Assembly (NCBI RefSeq): GCF_000014125.1 | Contig: NC_008593.1 | Location: 992,001-1,056,000, forward strand | Origin: Clostridium novyi NT | Lineage (GTDB): Bacteria; Bacillota; Clostridia; Clostridiales; Clostridiaceae | DNA length: 64,000 bases | Direction of reading: 5' to 3' | Shown: piece by piece, positions 54,388 through 63,053 of the stretch | How positions within the stretch are numbered: position 1 is the first letter of the stretch | Layout: the number at the start of each line of letters is the position of its first letter | Made by a program: the position numbers and the translations under genes | Notes under the pieces: generated by a model | Told to the model about the DNA's origin: nothing | Database searches by the model: none | The model's input: the letters and a program-made list of their open reading frames with translations, nothing else

Positions 54388-55758
54388 TTGGCTTTAATTC
54401 ATAAATTTATTCAAGATGGACAATATTTCGTTTTAGATGTAAATACAGGTGCTGTACATATAGTGGACGAGCTAGTTTATGATTTACTAGATGATGAAGC
54501 TTTAAAATCACAAGAAGAACTTATAAAGGAATTTAAAAATAAATATTCAGAAGAAGAAATAAAAGAGGTTTATTCTGAAATAGTAGAACTTAAAAAAGAA
54601 GGATACTTATATTCAGAAGATACTTATGAAGAAATCGCAAGAAATAGTATGAAGTCTAAGGACTTTATAAAGGCACTATGTCTTAATGTAACACATGATT
54701 GTAATTTAAGATGTAAATATTGCTTTGCTGATGAAGGAAAGTATCATGGTGCAAGAAAAGTTATGTCACCTGAAGTTGGAAAAAAAGCCATAGACTTTGT
54801 AATAGCTCACAGTGGTCCAAGAAAAAATATAGAAGTTGACTTATTTGGTGGAGAACCTTTAATTGCTATAAAAGAAATAAAAGAAATAATAGCATATGCT
54901 AGAGAACAAGAAAAAATTCATAATAAAGTTATAAGATTTACAATGACAACTAATGCTCTTCTATTAAATGATGAAATAATGGAATATATGGATAAAGAAA
55001 TGGGAAATATAGTATTGAGCATAGATGGAAGAAAAGAAGTTAATGACAATACTAGAATCAGAGTAAATGGAAGCGGAACATATGATGCTATACTTCCAAA
55101 GATAAAAGAAATGGTAGATAAAAGAGATAAATCTAAACAGTATTATGTAAGAGGAACATTTACAAGAGATAATACTGATTTTTATTATGACGTAAAACAC
55201 TTAGCAGATTTAGGTTTTGAAGAAGTATCAGTTGAACCAGTTGTACTTCCAGATGAACATGAACTTTCTCTAAGAGAAGAAGATTTACCTACAATATTTG
55301 AAAACTATGATTTACTATATAAAGATATGCTTAAAAGATATGAAGAAAATAGAGAGTTTAAATTCTATCACTTTAACATAGATCTTCAAGGAGGACCATG
55401 TGTATATAAGAGAATATCTGGATGTGGAGCAGGTCACGAATATATAGCTGTAACTCCAGATGGAGAAATATATCCATGTCATCAGTTTGTTGGAAATGAA
55501 GACTTCAAAATAGGAACAATCTATGATGAAGATGAAAAATTAAACTTTGACATTGCAAAACAATTTAAAGAAGCTCATATTTACAATAAACCACAATGTA
55601 GAGATTGCTGGGCTAAATTCTATTGCAGTGGTGGATGTCAAGCAAATAATTACAATTTCAATGGAGATATACATAAACCATATGAAATTGGATGTAAGAT
55701 GCAGAAAAAAAGGATAGAATGTGCTATTGCCCTAAAAGCAACTAAAATGGATAAATAG
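54388..55758 (+). CDS. scfB: Radical SAM SCIFF maturase (ScfB)
   Basis: This 456-residue radical SAM/SPASM enzyme has an N-terminal peptide-recognition domain (RRE-like, residues ~1-80). The SAM cluster CNLRCKYC is near residue 104. The C-terminal SPASM domain binds auxiliary clusters through CGAGHEYIAVTPDGEIYPCHQ and CRDCWAKFYCSGGCQ. It makes thioether cross-links in ScfA. TTG 54388 with AAGGAGG eight bases upstream is the start. Close homologues (CteB) have been crystallised. Export and processing genes are not seen nearby. Confidence 0.96.
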   Translation: MALIHKFIQDGQYFVLDVNTGAVHIVDELVYDLLDDEALKSQEELIKEFKNKYSEEEIKEVYSEIVELKKEGYLYSEDTYEEIARNSMKSKDFIKALCLNVTHDCNLRCKYCFADEGKYHGARKVMSPEVGKKAIDFVIAHSGPRKNIEVDLFGGEPLIAIKEIKEIIAYAREQEKIHNKVIRFTMTTNALLLNDEIMEYMDKEMGNIVLSIDGRKEVNDNTRIRVNGSGTYDAILPKIKEMVDKRDKSKQYYVRGTFTRDNTDFYYDVKHLADLGFEEVSVEPVVLPDEHELSLREEDLPTIFENYDLLYKDMLKRYEENREFKFYHFNIDLQGGPCVYKRISGCGAGHEYIAVTPDGEIYPCHQFVGNEDFKIGTIYDEDEKLNFDIAKQFKEAHIYNKPQCRDCWAKFYCSGGCQANNYNFNGDIHKPYEIGCKMQKKRIECAIALKATKMDK

Positions 55759-55776
55759 TTCAAAAAATGCCTGTTA

Positions 55777-55805
55777 TTGACTATAGCATCTAAAAGTAAT
55801 ATAAT
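55777..55805 (+). promoter_or_regulatory. SigA promoter of secDF
   Basis: TTGACT (55777-55782) and TATAAT (55800-55805) with an exact 17-base spacer, about 45 bases before secD. The -10 is a perfect consensus. Confidence 0.8.
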
Positions 55806-55848
55806 AATGTATTATGCGTGAAAAAGATGCTTTCAAAGGGGGATAAAC

Positions 55849-57114
55849 ATGAGAAACGGAAGAAACGCTAAATCCCAAAAAAACAAAAGCATAGCACTTT
55901 TTGTTGCGGTGGTAGTTGCCATAGGTATATTAGCATATGGCGGTTTTTTTGGAATAAAAAATATTTGTGGCTACAGAGTAAAACCCTTTAGTGAGTCTAT
56001 AAATAAAGGACTTGACCTTCAAGGGGGTATATCTGTATTAGAAGAAGTCAAAGGTAAAGATGTTAGTAATGAAACTATAGAAAGAACCATAGAATTACTT
56101 TCTATGAGAGTTAACCCTGAAGGGGTTAAGGAAACTTCCGTTCAAAGGGAAGGAAAAAACAGAATTAGAATTGAAATTCCAGGAGAATTTGATTCTAAAA
56201 AGGTGCTAGAAAGCATAGGTAAAACTGGTAAACTTGAATTTAAAGGTCCAGATGGTAAGGTTATTTTAACAGGAGCAGATGTTAAAGACGCAACAGCATA
56301 TTATGATGATATGCAAAAACCTACAATAGGACTAGAACTTAAAGCTGACGGGGCTAAAAAGTTTGCAGAAGCAACTCAAAAATTCTTAGGAAAAAGAATA
56401 ACAATTTACATGGATGGAGAAGTTCTAACTAGTCCTAATGTTCAATCAGTAATTACTGGTGGAAAAGCTACAATTACTGGAAGTTCTTCTTTAGAAGAAG
56501 CAAAGCATCAAGCAAGTGTAATAAAATCAGGAGCTCTTCCTGTAAGCCTAGAAGCAGTTGAATTTAAAACTGTAGGTGCAACTTTAGGTGCAAATGCATT
56601 ACCTTTAAGCATAAAAGCAGGAGCCATTGGTATAGGATTAGTATTAATATTTATGCTTTTATACTACAGGGGACCAGGACTTATGGCAGATATCGCTTTA
56701 ATATTCTATGTATTAATTGTACTTGGAACATTTGTTGCGGTTAAAGCTACATTAACTTTATCAGGAATCGCAGGATTCTTGCTTACTGTTGGTATGGCAG
56801 TAGATGCCAATGTTCTTATATTTGAAAGAATAAAAGAAGAATTAAAGCTTGGAAAAAGTTTGAAAGTAGCAGTAGATGCTGGATTTAATAGAGCACTATC
56901 ATCTATTTTAGATTCTAATATAACAACAATAATAGCAGGTGTTGTACTTTATTATTTAGGATCAGGTGCTGTTAAAGGATTTGCCCTTACTCTTATGATA
57001 GGTATAGTATTAAGTATATTTACCGCTCTTACAGTAACAAGAATGTTAATAAAATTAGGTATGAATATGGGATTATTAAGCAAAGCTTCCCATTTTGGCG
57101 TTAAAAGGGGGTAA
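55849..57114 (+). CDS. secD: Protein translocase subunit SecD
   Basis: The 421-residue membrane protein has one N-terminal helix, a large extracytoplasmic domain (LDLQGGI near residue 52; MRVNPEGV) and five C-terminal helices, including GMAVDANVLIFERIKEEL near 317 with the proton-relay Asp. SecDF uses the proton gradient to finish protein export through SecYEG. secF follows after five bases. The gene keeps its own promoter here, apart from yajC. Confidence 0.95.
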   Translation: MRNGRNAKSQKNKSIALFVAVVVAIGILAYGGFFGIKNICGYRVKPFSESINKGLDLQGGISVLEEVKGKDVSNETIERTIELLSMRVNPEGVKETSVQREGKNRIRIEIPGEFDSKKVLESIGKTGKLEFKGPDGKVILTGADVKDATAYYDDMQKPTIGLELKADGAKKFAEATQKFLGKRITIYMDGEVLTSPNVQSVITGGKATITGSSSLEEAKHQASVIKSGALPVSLEAVEFKTVGATLGANALPLSIKAGAIGIGLVLIFMLLYYRGPGLMADIALIFYVLIVLGTFVAVKATLTLSGIAGFLLTVGMAVDANVLIFERIKEELKLGKSLKVAVDAGFNRALSSILDSNITTIIAGVVLYYLGSGAVKGFALTLMIGIVLSIFTALTVTRMLIKLGMNMGLLSKASHFGVKRG

Positions 57115-57119
57115 GGTAA

Positions 57120-57989
57120 ATGCTTAAAATTATAGAGAAAACTAAAATATGGTTTGCTATATCCTTAACAGTAATAATACTTGGTATGGTTTGTTTAGGA
57201 GTAAAGGGATTAAATTATGGTATCGACTTTAAAGGTGGTACTGTAGTTACTATAGAAATGGGAAAAAACTTTAATCAAAAGACTAAAGAAGAAGCAGATA
57301 AGATAATTAAAAAATACGATCCAGCAGCGTCAAGTTACATAGCTAATGAAACTCAACTAGAAATAAAAAGCAATAACTTAGAAAGCAACTCTATAAACAA
57401 AATGTTTGGAGAGTTAAAAACTAAGTATAAATTAAAAGATACTGCATTAGTATCTCAAAACAATGTTGGACCTTCAGTAGGTAATGAACTTAAGAAGAAA
57501 GCAGCTGGAGCATTAGTAATTGCAACAATTGCAATGCTTATATATATAGGATTTAGATTTGAAATTAAATTTGGTATAGCAGCAATACTAGCATTGCTTC
57601 ACGACATATTAATAACTTTAGGAGTATATGCATTTACTCAAATACCAATAAATACTCCATTTATAGCAGGTATGCTGACCATAGTAGGATATTCTATCAA
57701 TGATACTATAGTTATTTTTGATAGAATAAGAGAAAACAGAAGAAAATTAAGAGGAAGAAATATAATTGAAATTGTAAATGTTAGTATTACTCAAACTATG
57801 TCAAGATCTATAAATACAGTTCTTACAACATTATTTACAATAGTTTCAGTTTATATATTTGTACCTTCTGTTAGAGACTTTACATTCCCATTAATAATAG
57901 GAATAGTAAGTGGAGCATATTCTTCAATATTTATAGCAAGTCCAATTTGGGTTTTATTAAGAAAATTTGGAAATAAAAAAGAAGAATAA
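57120..57989 (+). CDS. secF: Protein translocase subunit SecF
   Basis: This 289-residue partner of SecD has an N-terminal helix, a YGIDFKGGTVVTI beta domain start near residue 32 and five C-terminal helices with ALLHDILITLGVYAF and GYSINDTIVIFDRIRENRRK, where the Asp residues form the proton path. In many clostridia secD and secF are separate, as here. A terminator lies about 30 bases past the stop. Confidence 0.95.
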   Translation: MLKIIEKTKIWFAISLTVIILGMVCLGVKGLNYGIDFKGGTVVTIEMGKNFNQKTKEEADKIIKKYDPAASSYIANETQLEIKSNNLESNSINKMFGELKTKYKLKDTALVSQNNVGPSVGNELKKKAAGALVIATIAMLIYIGFRFEIKFGIAAILALLHDILITLGVYAFTQIPINTPFIAGMLTIVGYSINDTIVIFDRIRENRRKLRGRNIIEIVNVSITQTMSRSINTVLTTLFTIVSVYIFVPSVRDFTFPLIIGIVSGAYSSIFIASPIWVLLRKFGNKKEE

Positions 57990-58017
57990 TATTAAAGAAT
58001 AAAAAATATAATATAAA

Positions 58018-58054
58018 GAAAAAGCTAATTCCAGTTGGAGTTAGCTTTTTTTAT
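58018..58054 (+). terminator. Intrinsic terminator of secDF
   Basis: A stem pairs 58018-58032 (core AGCTAATTCC, with one G-T pair) with 58037-58051, followed by a T tract. Confidence 0.88.
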
Positions 58055-58178
58055 ATATTATTACAAAATAACACTACAATTAATGACATATTGTATTATT
58101 AAGAAAAAAATATTTGTAATAATTAAGAATTTAAATTATAATATTATTTGCTTCCTATAAATTTTGGGGGATTGTAAT

Positions 58179-59057
58179 ATGAAAAACGACTATTCTTGTA
58201 AAAATTTTTTAAACTTAATAAATATAAATAATTCATTTCCTTTAATAAAAGTAAATGAAGCTTCAAAGCGAATTAGTAGAGCTGTAAATAAGAGAGAAAA
58301 AATAGTTATTTGTGGTTCTTATGATTTGGACGGAATAACAAGCGTTTCATTACTTATATTAATACTTAAGTATCTAAATGCGGATGTAGAATATTATATA
58401 CCTGATACCCTACAAAAAGGAGATACATTTAATTGTGATATTATAGAAAATCATATAAAATTATTAGGAGCAAGTTTGATTATAACAGTAGGGTGTGGAA
58501 TTAATTCTATAGAAGAAGTAGAACTATGTAGAAGCCTTGGAATAGACATAATAATTACAGACTATCATAGGCCTAAAGGAAATATACCAAATACTATAGT
58601 TGTAGATCCTAATGATGGTTTATCTAAATACTCTTTTAAAAATTTCAATGCCGTTGGAATTGCTTATAAATTAGCAGAGTCTATAGCTGAACATTATCAT
58701 GTTAAGTGCATAGAAAAGTATTTGGATTTAGTGGCGCTAGGCATAGCATCTAGTGATGTTCCTCTAGTAGGGGAAAATTTAGATATGTTAAAAAAAGGAA
58801 TGAGTTATATAACAGATAGCAACAATCATGGGATAAAGGCTTTAACTGAAATAAATAATATAGAGTATATAGATTTCTTGACTTTGAAAAAAATGTGCAA
58901 AATGGTGATGCCTAAAGTAAATGCAGTTGGCAGAATGGATGATGCAAGAATAGTGGTAGAACTTTTTACTACTGCCGATAGTGAAAGAGCAAGAAGGATA
59001 GCAAAGTATATAAATAAAAAGAATGAATTTGAGTTAAAAAAAGTAATGATTAAGTAA
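58179..59057 (+). CDS. Truncated RecJ-like DHH protein with lost catalytic residues
   Basis: A 292-residue protein clearly derived from the DHH domain of RecJ, but lacking the DHHA1 and OB parts. RecJ proteins are usually 550 residues or more. Motif I is SYDLDG where RecJ has DYDVDG, so the two metal-binding Asp remain. Motif II has TVGCG instead of TVDCG, motif III is DYH (128-130) instead of DHH, and motif IV reads SSDVP with the Asp shifted. Several metal ligands are missing, so nuclease activity is unlikely. ATG 58179 with GGGGG upstream is preferred to TTG 58164. The ORF is intact, so it may have a non-catalytic role. Confidence 0.8.
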   Translation: MKNDYSCKNFLNLININNSFPLIKVNEASKRISRAVNKREKIVICGSYDLDGITSVSLLILILKYLNADVEYYIPDTLQKGDTFNCDIIENHIKLLGASLIITVGCGINSIEEVELCRSLGIDIIITDYHRPKGNIPNTIVVDPNDGLSKYSFKNFNAVGIAYKLAESIAEHYHVKCIEKYLDLVALGIASSDVPLVGENLDMLKKGMSYITDSNNHGIKALTEINNIEYIDFLTLKKMCKMVMPKVNAVGRMDDARIVVELFTTADSERARRIAKYINKKNEFELKKVMIK

Positions 59058-59096
59058 TATGTACATAGATATTCATAATGCATAGGGGGAATACAA

Positions 59097-59615
59097 GTGA
59101 ATTTAAAAGAAAAAATTAGAGTTATTGAAGGATTTCCAAAGGAAGGAATAAGTTTTAAGGATATAACTACAGTATTAAACGACAAAGAAGCACTTAAATA
59201 CACAGTAGATGCTATAGTTGAACATTTAAAAGATAAAAATGTAGATGTAGTAGTAGGACCTGAAGCTAGAGGATTTTTATTTGGAACACCAGTAGCGTAT
59301 GCATTAGGTGCAGCATTTGTTCCTGTAAGAAAAAAGGGAAAGCTTCCATGTGAAACAATTAGTTCTGAATATGATTTAGAATATGGTAGTGATGTACTAC
59401 AAATTCATAAGGATGCAATAAAAAAAGGTCAAAAGGTTGCTATAGTTGATGATTTACTTGCAACTGGTGGAACTATGAATTCTGTAATTGAAATGATTGA
59501 AAAATTAGGTGGAGAAGTTGTAAGTGTTGATTTCTTAATTGAACTTACAGATTTAAAGGGAAGAGAAAAAATAGGAAACTATGATATAATGTCATTAGTT
59601 CAATATGATATATAA
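59097..59615 (+). CDS. apt: Adenine phosphoribosyltransferase
   Basis: The 172-residue purine salvage enzyme has [15 protein letters not shown] near the N-terminus, [33 protein letters not shown] in the middle, and the PRPP loop [13 protein letters not shown] near residue 120. It makes AMP from adenine and PRPP. The GTG start at 59097 follows AGGGGGA. recJ-apt-relA is a common order in clostridia, which supports the upstream gene being a RecJ relic. Confidence 0.97.
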   Translation: MNLKEKIRVIEGFPKEGISFKDITTVLNDKEALKYTVDAIVEHLKDKNVDVVVGPEARGFLFGTPVAYALGAAFVPVRKKGKLPCETISSEYDLEYGSDVLQIHKDAIKKGQKVAIVDDLLATGGTMNSVIEMIEKLGGEVVSVDFLIELTDLKGREKIGNYDIMSLVQYDI

Positions 59616-59671
59616 TAAGGTTTTTATTGCAAATTTCTACACCATATTATATAATGTTTATAAAAAATGTT

Positions 59672-59700
59672 AGCTGGTTATATAAACCAGCTTTTGATTT
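59672..59700 (+). terminator. Short terminator or attenuator between apt and relA
   Basis: AGCTGGTT (59672-59679) pairs with 59685-59692 around a five-base loop, followed by TTTTGATTTT. The eight-base stem is modest, so partial read-through into relA is likely. Confidence 0.65.
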
Positions 59701-59715
59701 TAGGAGAGAATTTAT

Positions 59716-61905
59716 ATGCTTGAAGATTTATTACAAAAAATAGATGAAAATTGTAATAATGTAAATAAAGATATAATCATTAAAGCTTACAATTATGCTA
59801 AAGATGCCCATAAGGCACAAAAGAGAATTTCAGGGGAACCTTATATTATTCACCCTGTAGAAGTTGCTTGCATTTTAGCTGAAATGGGACTTGATGAAAA
59901 TACCATTGCTGCAAGTTTACTTCATGATGTAATTGAGGACACAGATTATACATATGAAGATGTAGAGAAAGAGTTTAATCGTGAAGTTGCAAATTTAGTT
60001 GAGGGTGTAACTAAACTTGGAAAAATAAAATTTAAGACCAAGGAAGAGCAGCAATCTGAAAATGTGAGAAAAATGCTTCTTGCTATGACTAAAGATATAA
60101 GAGTTATCTTAATAAAACTTGCAGATAGACTTCATAATATGAGAACTCTTAAATACATGACGGTAGAAAAACAAAAAGAAAAAGCTAAAGAAACTTTAGA
60201 TATTTATGCACCGCTTGCTCATAGACTAGGTATATCTAAAGTTAAGTGGGAACTTGAAGATTTAGCTTTAAGATATTTAAATCCTAACGAATATTATGAT
60301 TTAGTTAGAAAAGTGGCTGAAAAGAGAAAAGAAAGAGAAGAGTACATAGAAAGAATAATACATGAATTAAAAGAAAAATTAGATGAGGCTGGTATTAAAT
60401 CTGAAATAGAAGGAAGACCTAAACATTTCTATAGTATATACAGAAAAATGGTTGTAAAAAATAAAACTATAGATCAAATATTTGACTTAACAGCTGTTAG
60501 AATTTTAGTTGAAGATGTTAAGGATTGTTATGCAGTTTTAGGTATGGTTCATACTATGTATAAACCTATTCCAGGAAGATTTAAAGATTACATAGCTATG
60601 CCAAAGCCTAATATGTATCAGTCACTTCACTCTACAGTTATAGGACCTCAAGGAAAGCCTTTTGAAATACAAATAAGAACATATGAGATGCATTATACCT
60701 CTGAATATGGTATTGCAGCTCATTGGAAGTATAAAGAAGGTGGAAAAAATTCAGATAGTGACTTTGAAGCTAAACTTGCTTGGCTTAGAGAAGTATTAGA
60801 GTGGCAAAGAGAAACTTCAAATCCAGAAGAATTTATGGAAGACTTCAAAATAGATATGTTTTCAGATGAAGTTTTTGTATTTACACCAAAAGGCGATGTT
60901 ATAAACCTTCCTTCTGATTCTACACCTATAGATTTTGCTTATAGAATCCATACGGATATAGGTCATAGATGTATAGGAGGAAAAGTAAATGGTAGAATAG
61001 TTCCTCTTGACTATCATTTAAAAACAGGAGAAATAGTTGAAGTTTTAACATCTCCAACTCCAAAGGGACCTAGTATAAGCTGGCTTAATCTAACAAAGAG
61101 TAATCAAGCTAAATCTAAAATAAAGTCATGGTTTAAAAAAGAAAAAAGACATGATAACATTGAAAAAGGAAAAGAACTTGTTGAGAAGGAAGCAAAACGA
61201 CAAGGGATTAATTTTGGAAAAATAGCTAAAGGAAATAACCTTGAGTCTATTTTCAAAAAATACAATTTTCATAATTTAGATGATTTATACGTAGCTGTTA
61301 GCATAGGTGGAATTACGGCAGCGGCTATAGTTAATAAATTAATAGGCCACATAAAGAGTCAAGAAAGAGAAGAACATAAAGAGAACGAGACTATAGAGGA
61401 TATTAAAGAGCAATTAAAGAATACAACAGTTAAGAAAAAGAAAAAAAGTTCTCCAGGAATTAAAGTAAAGGGAATTGATAATGTAATGATTAGATTTTCA
61501 AAATGTTGCAATCCCGTTCCAGGAGATCCTATAATAGGATATATAACTAAGGGTAGAGGAGTATCTGTCCATAGACAAGACTGCAAAAATGTAAAATCTT
61601 TAATAGTAAATGACGGAAATAGAATTGTAGATGTTGCTTGGGAAGATGAAAATACAAGAAAAAGTGAATATATTACTGAAATAGAAGTTAAGTCAGAGGA
61701 CAGAACAGGACTACTTGCTGAGCTTATGGAAGCAATTATTCAAACAAAGATAGATTTATATGCTATAAATGCTCAACCTACAAAGGCTGATATGGTTATA
61801 ATAACTATTAAATTTAGAATATCAGATGTTAATAAATTAAAAGAAGTTATGAGAAAAATAAGAAAGTTACAAGGGGTAATTGCAGTATATAGAACTAAGA
61901 GTTAG
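59716..61905 (+). CDS. relA: Bifunctional (p)ppGpp synthetase/hydrolase RelA
   Basis: The 729-residue stringent-response enzyme is complete: an HD hydrolase domain (LLHDVIEDTDYTYEDVE near residue 74), a synthetase domain (~235-345), TGS (EVFVFTPKGDVINLPSDSTPIDFAYRIHTDIGH near 392), a zinc-finger domain (CCNPVPGDPIIGYITKGRGVSVHRQDC near 594) and a C-terminal ACT domain. It senses uncharged tRNA on stalled ribosomes. The hydrolase HD pair is intact, so it is a Rel-type dual enzyme. The stop codon lies inside a terminator hairpin. Confidence 0.97.
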   Translation: MLEDLLQKIDENCNNVNKDIIIKAYNYAKDAHKAQKRISGEPYIIHPVEVACILAEMGLDENTIAASLLHDVIEDTDYTYEDVEKEFNREVANLVEGVTKLGKIKFKTKEEQQSENVRKMLLAMTKDIRVILIKLADRLHNMRTLKYMTVEKQKEKAKETLDIYAPLAHRLGISKVKWELEDLALRYLNPNEYYDLVRKVAEKRKEREEYIERIIHELKEKLDEAGIKSEIEGRPKHFYSIYRKMVVKNKTIDQIFDLTAVRILVEDVKDCYAVLGMVHTMYKPIPGRFKDYIAMPKPNMYQSLHSTVIGPQGKPFEIQIRTYEMHYTSEYGIAAHWKYKEGGKNSDSDFEAKLAWLREVLEWQRETSNPEEFMEDFKIDMFSDEVFVFTPKGDVINLPSDSTPIDFAYRIHTDIGHRCIGGKVNGRIVPLDYHLKTGEIVEVLTSPTPKGPSISWLNLTKSNQAKSKIKSWFKKEKRHDNIEKGKELVEKEAKRQGINFGKIAKGNNLESIFKKYNFHNLDDLYVAVSIGGITAAAIVNKLIGHIKSQEREEHKENETIEDIKEQLKNTTVKKKKKSSPGIKVKGIDNVMIRFSKCCNPVPGDPIIGYITKGRGVSVHRQDCKNVKSLIVNDGNRIVDVAWEDENTRKSEYITEIEVKSEDRTGLLAELMEAIIQTKIDLYAINAQPTKADMVIITIKFRISDVNKLKEVMRKIRKLQGVIAVYRTKS

Positions 61906-61926
61906 TTCTATATACTTCATTTTTAG
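61884..61926 (+). terminator. Terminator hairpin overlapping the relA stop codon
   Basis: A perfect 15-bp stem pairs 61884-61898 with 61902-61916 around GAG. The stem contains the relA stop (61903-61905). TTCATTTTT follows. Translating ribosomes would reach into this hairpin, so terminating ribosomes could influence it. Confidence 0.7.
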
Positions 61927-61959
61927 GTATAAGAAAATTTTAAAAAAAGGTGTATTATT

Positions 61960-62409
61960 ATGAGAGCTATTGTACAAAGAGTTAAGGAATCTAGTGTATC
62001 TGTAGATGGAAAGACAATAGGTGAAATAAAAAAAGGTTTTACTGTGCTTGTTGGAATATCTAAAGATGATACAATAGAAGATGTTAAGTATTTAAAAAAG
62101 AAAGTTGTTAATTTACGAGTTTTTGAAGATGAAAATGGAAAACTAAATAAGTCTTTAAAGGATGTAGATGGAGAGCTTTTGATTATTTCTCAATTTACTT
62201 TATACGGAGATTGCAGAAAAGGAAATAGACCTAGCTTTATTGAGGCTCTAGGTGGAGAAGATGCAAAAAAGCTTTATTTAGATTTTATTGACATGTGTAA
62301 AGAAGAAATTAACAATGTACAGACTGGTGAATTTGGAGCAGATATGCTTGTAAGCATAAAAAATGATGGTCCTGTTACACTAATGATAGATAGTAAAAAA
62401 GAATTCTAA
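61960..62409 (+). CDS. dtd: D-aminoacyl-tRNA deacylase
   Basis: This 149-residue protein frees tRNA from mischarged D-amino acids. SSVSVDGKTIGEIKKGFTVLVGI is at the N-terminus, LLIISQFTLYGDCRKGNRPSF in the middle and the Gly-cisPro GPVT motif near residue 138. The relA-dtd order is common in Firmicutes. The length is standard. AAAGGTG precedes the ATG. Confidence 0.97.
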   Translation: MRAIVQRVKESSVSVDGKTIGEIKKGFTVLVGISKDDTIEDVKYLKKKVVNLRVFEDENGKLNKSLKDVDGELLIISQFTLYGDCRKGNRPSFIEALGGEDAKKLYLDFIDMCKEEINNVQTGEFGADMLVSIKNDGPVTLMIDSKKEF

Positions 62410-62435
62410 ATTATTAATGTAAGGGAGATAGTATT

Positions 62436-63035
62436 ATGAAAATAAAAAGAATTCCTGCAGGAATGTATGGAGCTAACTGTTATATATTAATAGATGGTAA
62501 TGAAGGATGTATAATAGATCCAGGTGGAGATGCAGATATGTTAATAAGAAATATAGATGCACTTAACATAGATGTAAAATTTATATTATTAACTCATGGA
62601 CATATGGATCACACTGGAGGAGTTCAGGAATTAAAAGATAGATACAATGTTCCTGTATATATAAATGAAAATGATCTAGAATTAATGAGAAAACATTCTC
62701 AAGTATTTGGTCCTATATGGAATGAAACAGAAGAAGACAAAACTATTAAAGACGGGGATGTTTTAAAACTTGGAAATTTAGAAATTAAATGTTTAGAAAC
62801 ACCTGGCCATACACCAGGAGGAATGAGTTTTGTAGTTAAAGATGTAGTGTTTACTGGTGATACATTATTCCGTGGTTCTGTAGGAAGAACAGACTTCCCA
62901 GGGGGAGATCACAGTGCACTAATAAGAAGCATAAAAGAAAAACTTATAGTTCTTGATGATGACACAGTTGTGCTTCCAGGGCATGAAGGTGAAAGTAATA
63001 TAAAGTTTGAAAAACAATACAATCCCTTCCTTTAA
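62436..63035 (+). CDS. Metallo-beta-lactamase-fold hydrolase (glyoxalase II-like)
   Basis: This 199-residue MBL-fold hydrolase has LTHGHMDHTGGVQEL near residue 53, with the THxHxDH zinc signature. ETPGHTPGGMSFVV near 120 supplies the next His, GDTLFRGSVGRTDFPGG near 140 the bridging Asp, and LPGHEG near the end the last His. Glyoxalase II-like members hydrolyse thioesters. The exact substrate is unknown. It sits in the common relA-dtd-MBL-hemZ order. Confidence 0.9.
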   Translation: MKIKRIPAGMYGANCYILIDGNEGCIIDPGGDADMLIRNIDALNIDVKFILLTHGHMDHTGGVQELKDRYNVPVYINENDLELMRKHSQVFGPIWNETEEDKTIKDGDVLKLGNLEIKCLETPGHTPGGMSFVVKDVVFTGDTLFRGSVGRTDFPGGDHSALIRSIKEKLIVLDDDTVVLPGHEGESNIKFEKQYNPFL

Positions 63036-63053
63036 GAATAGGGGTGTATAGTA

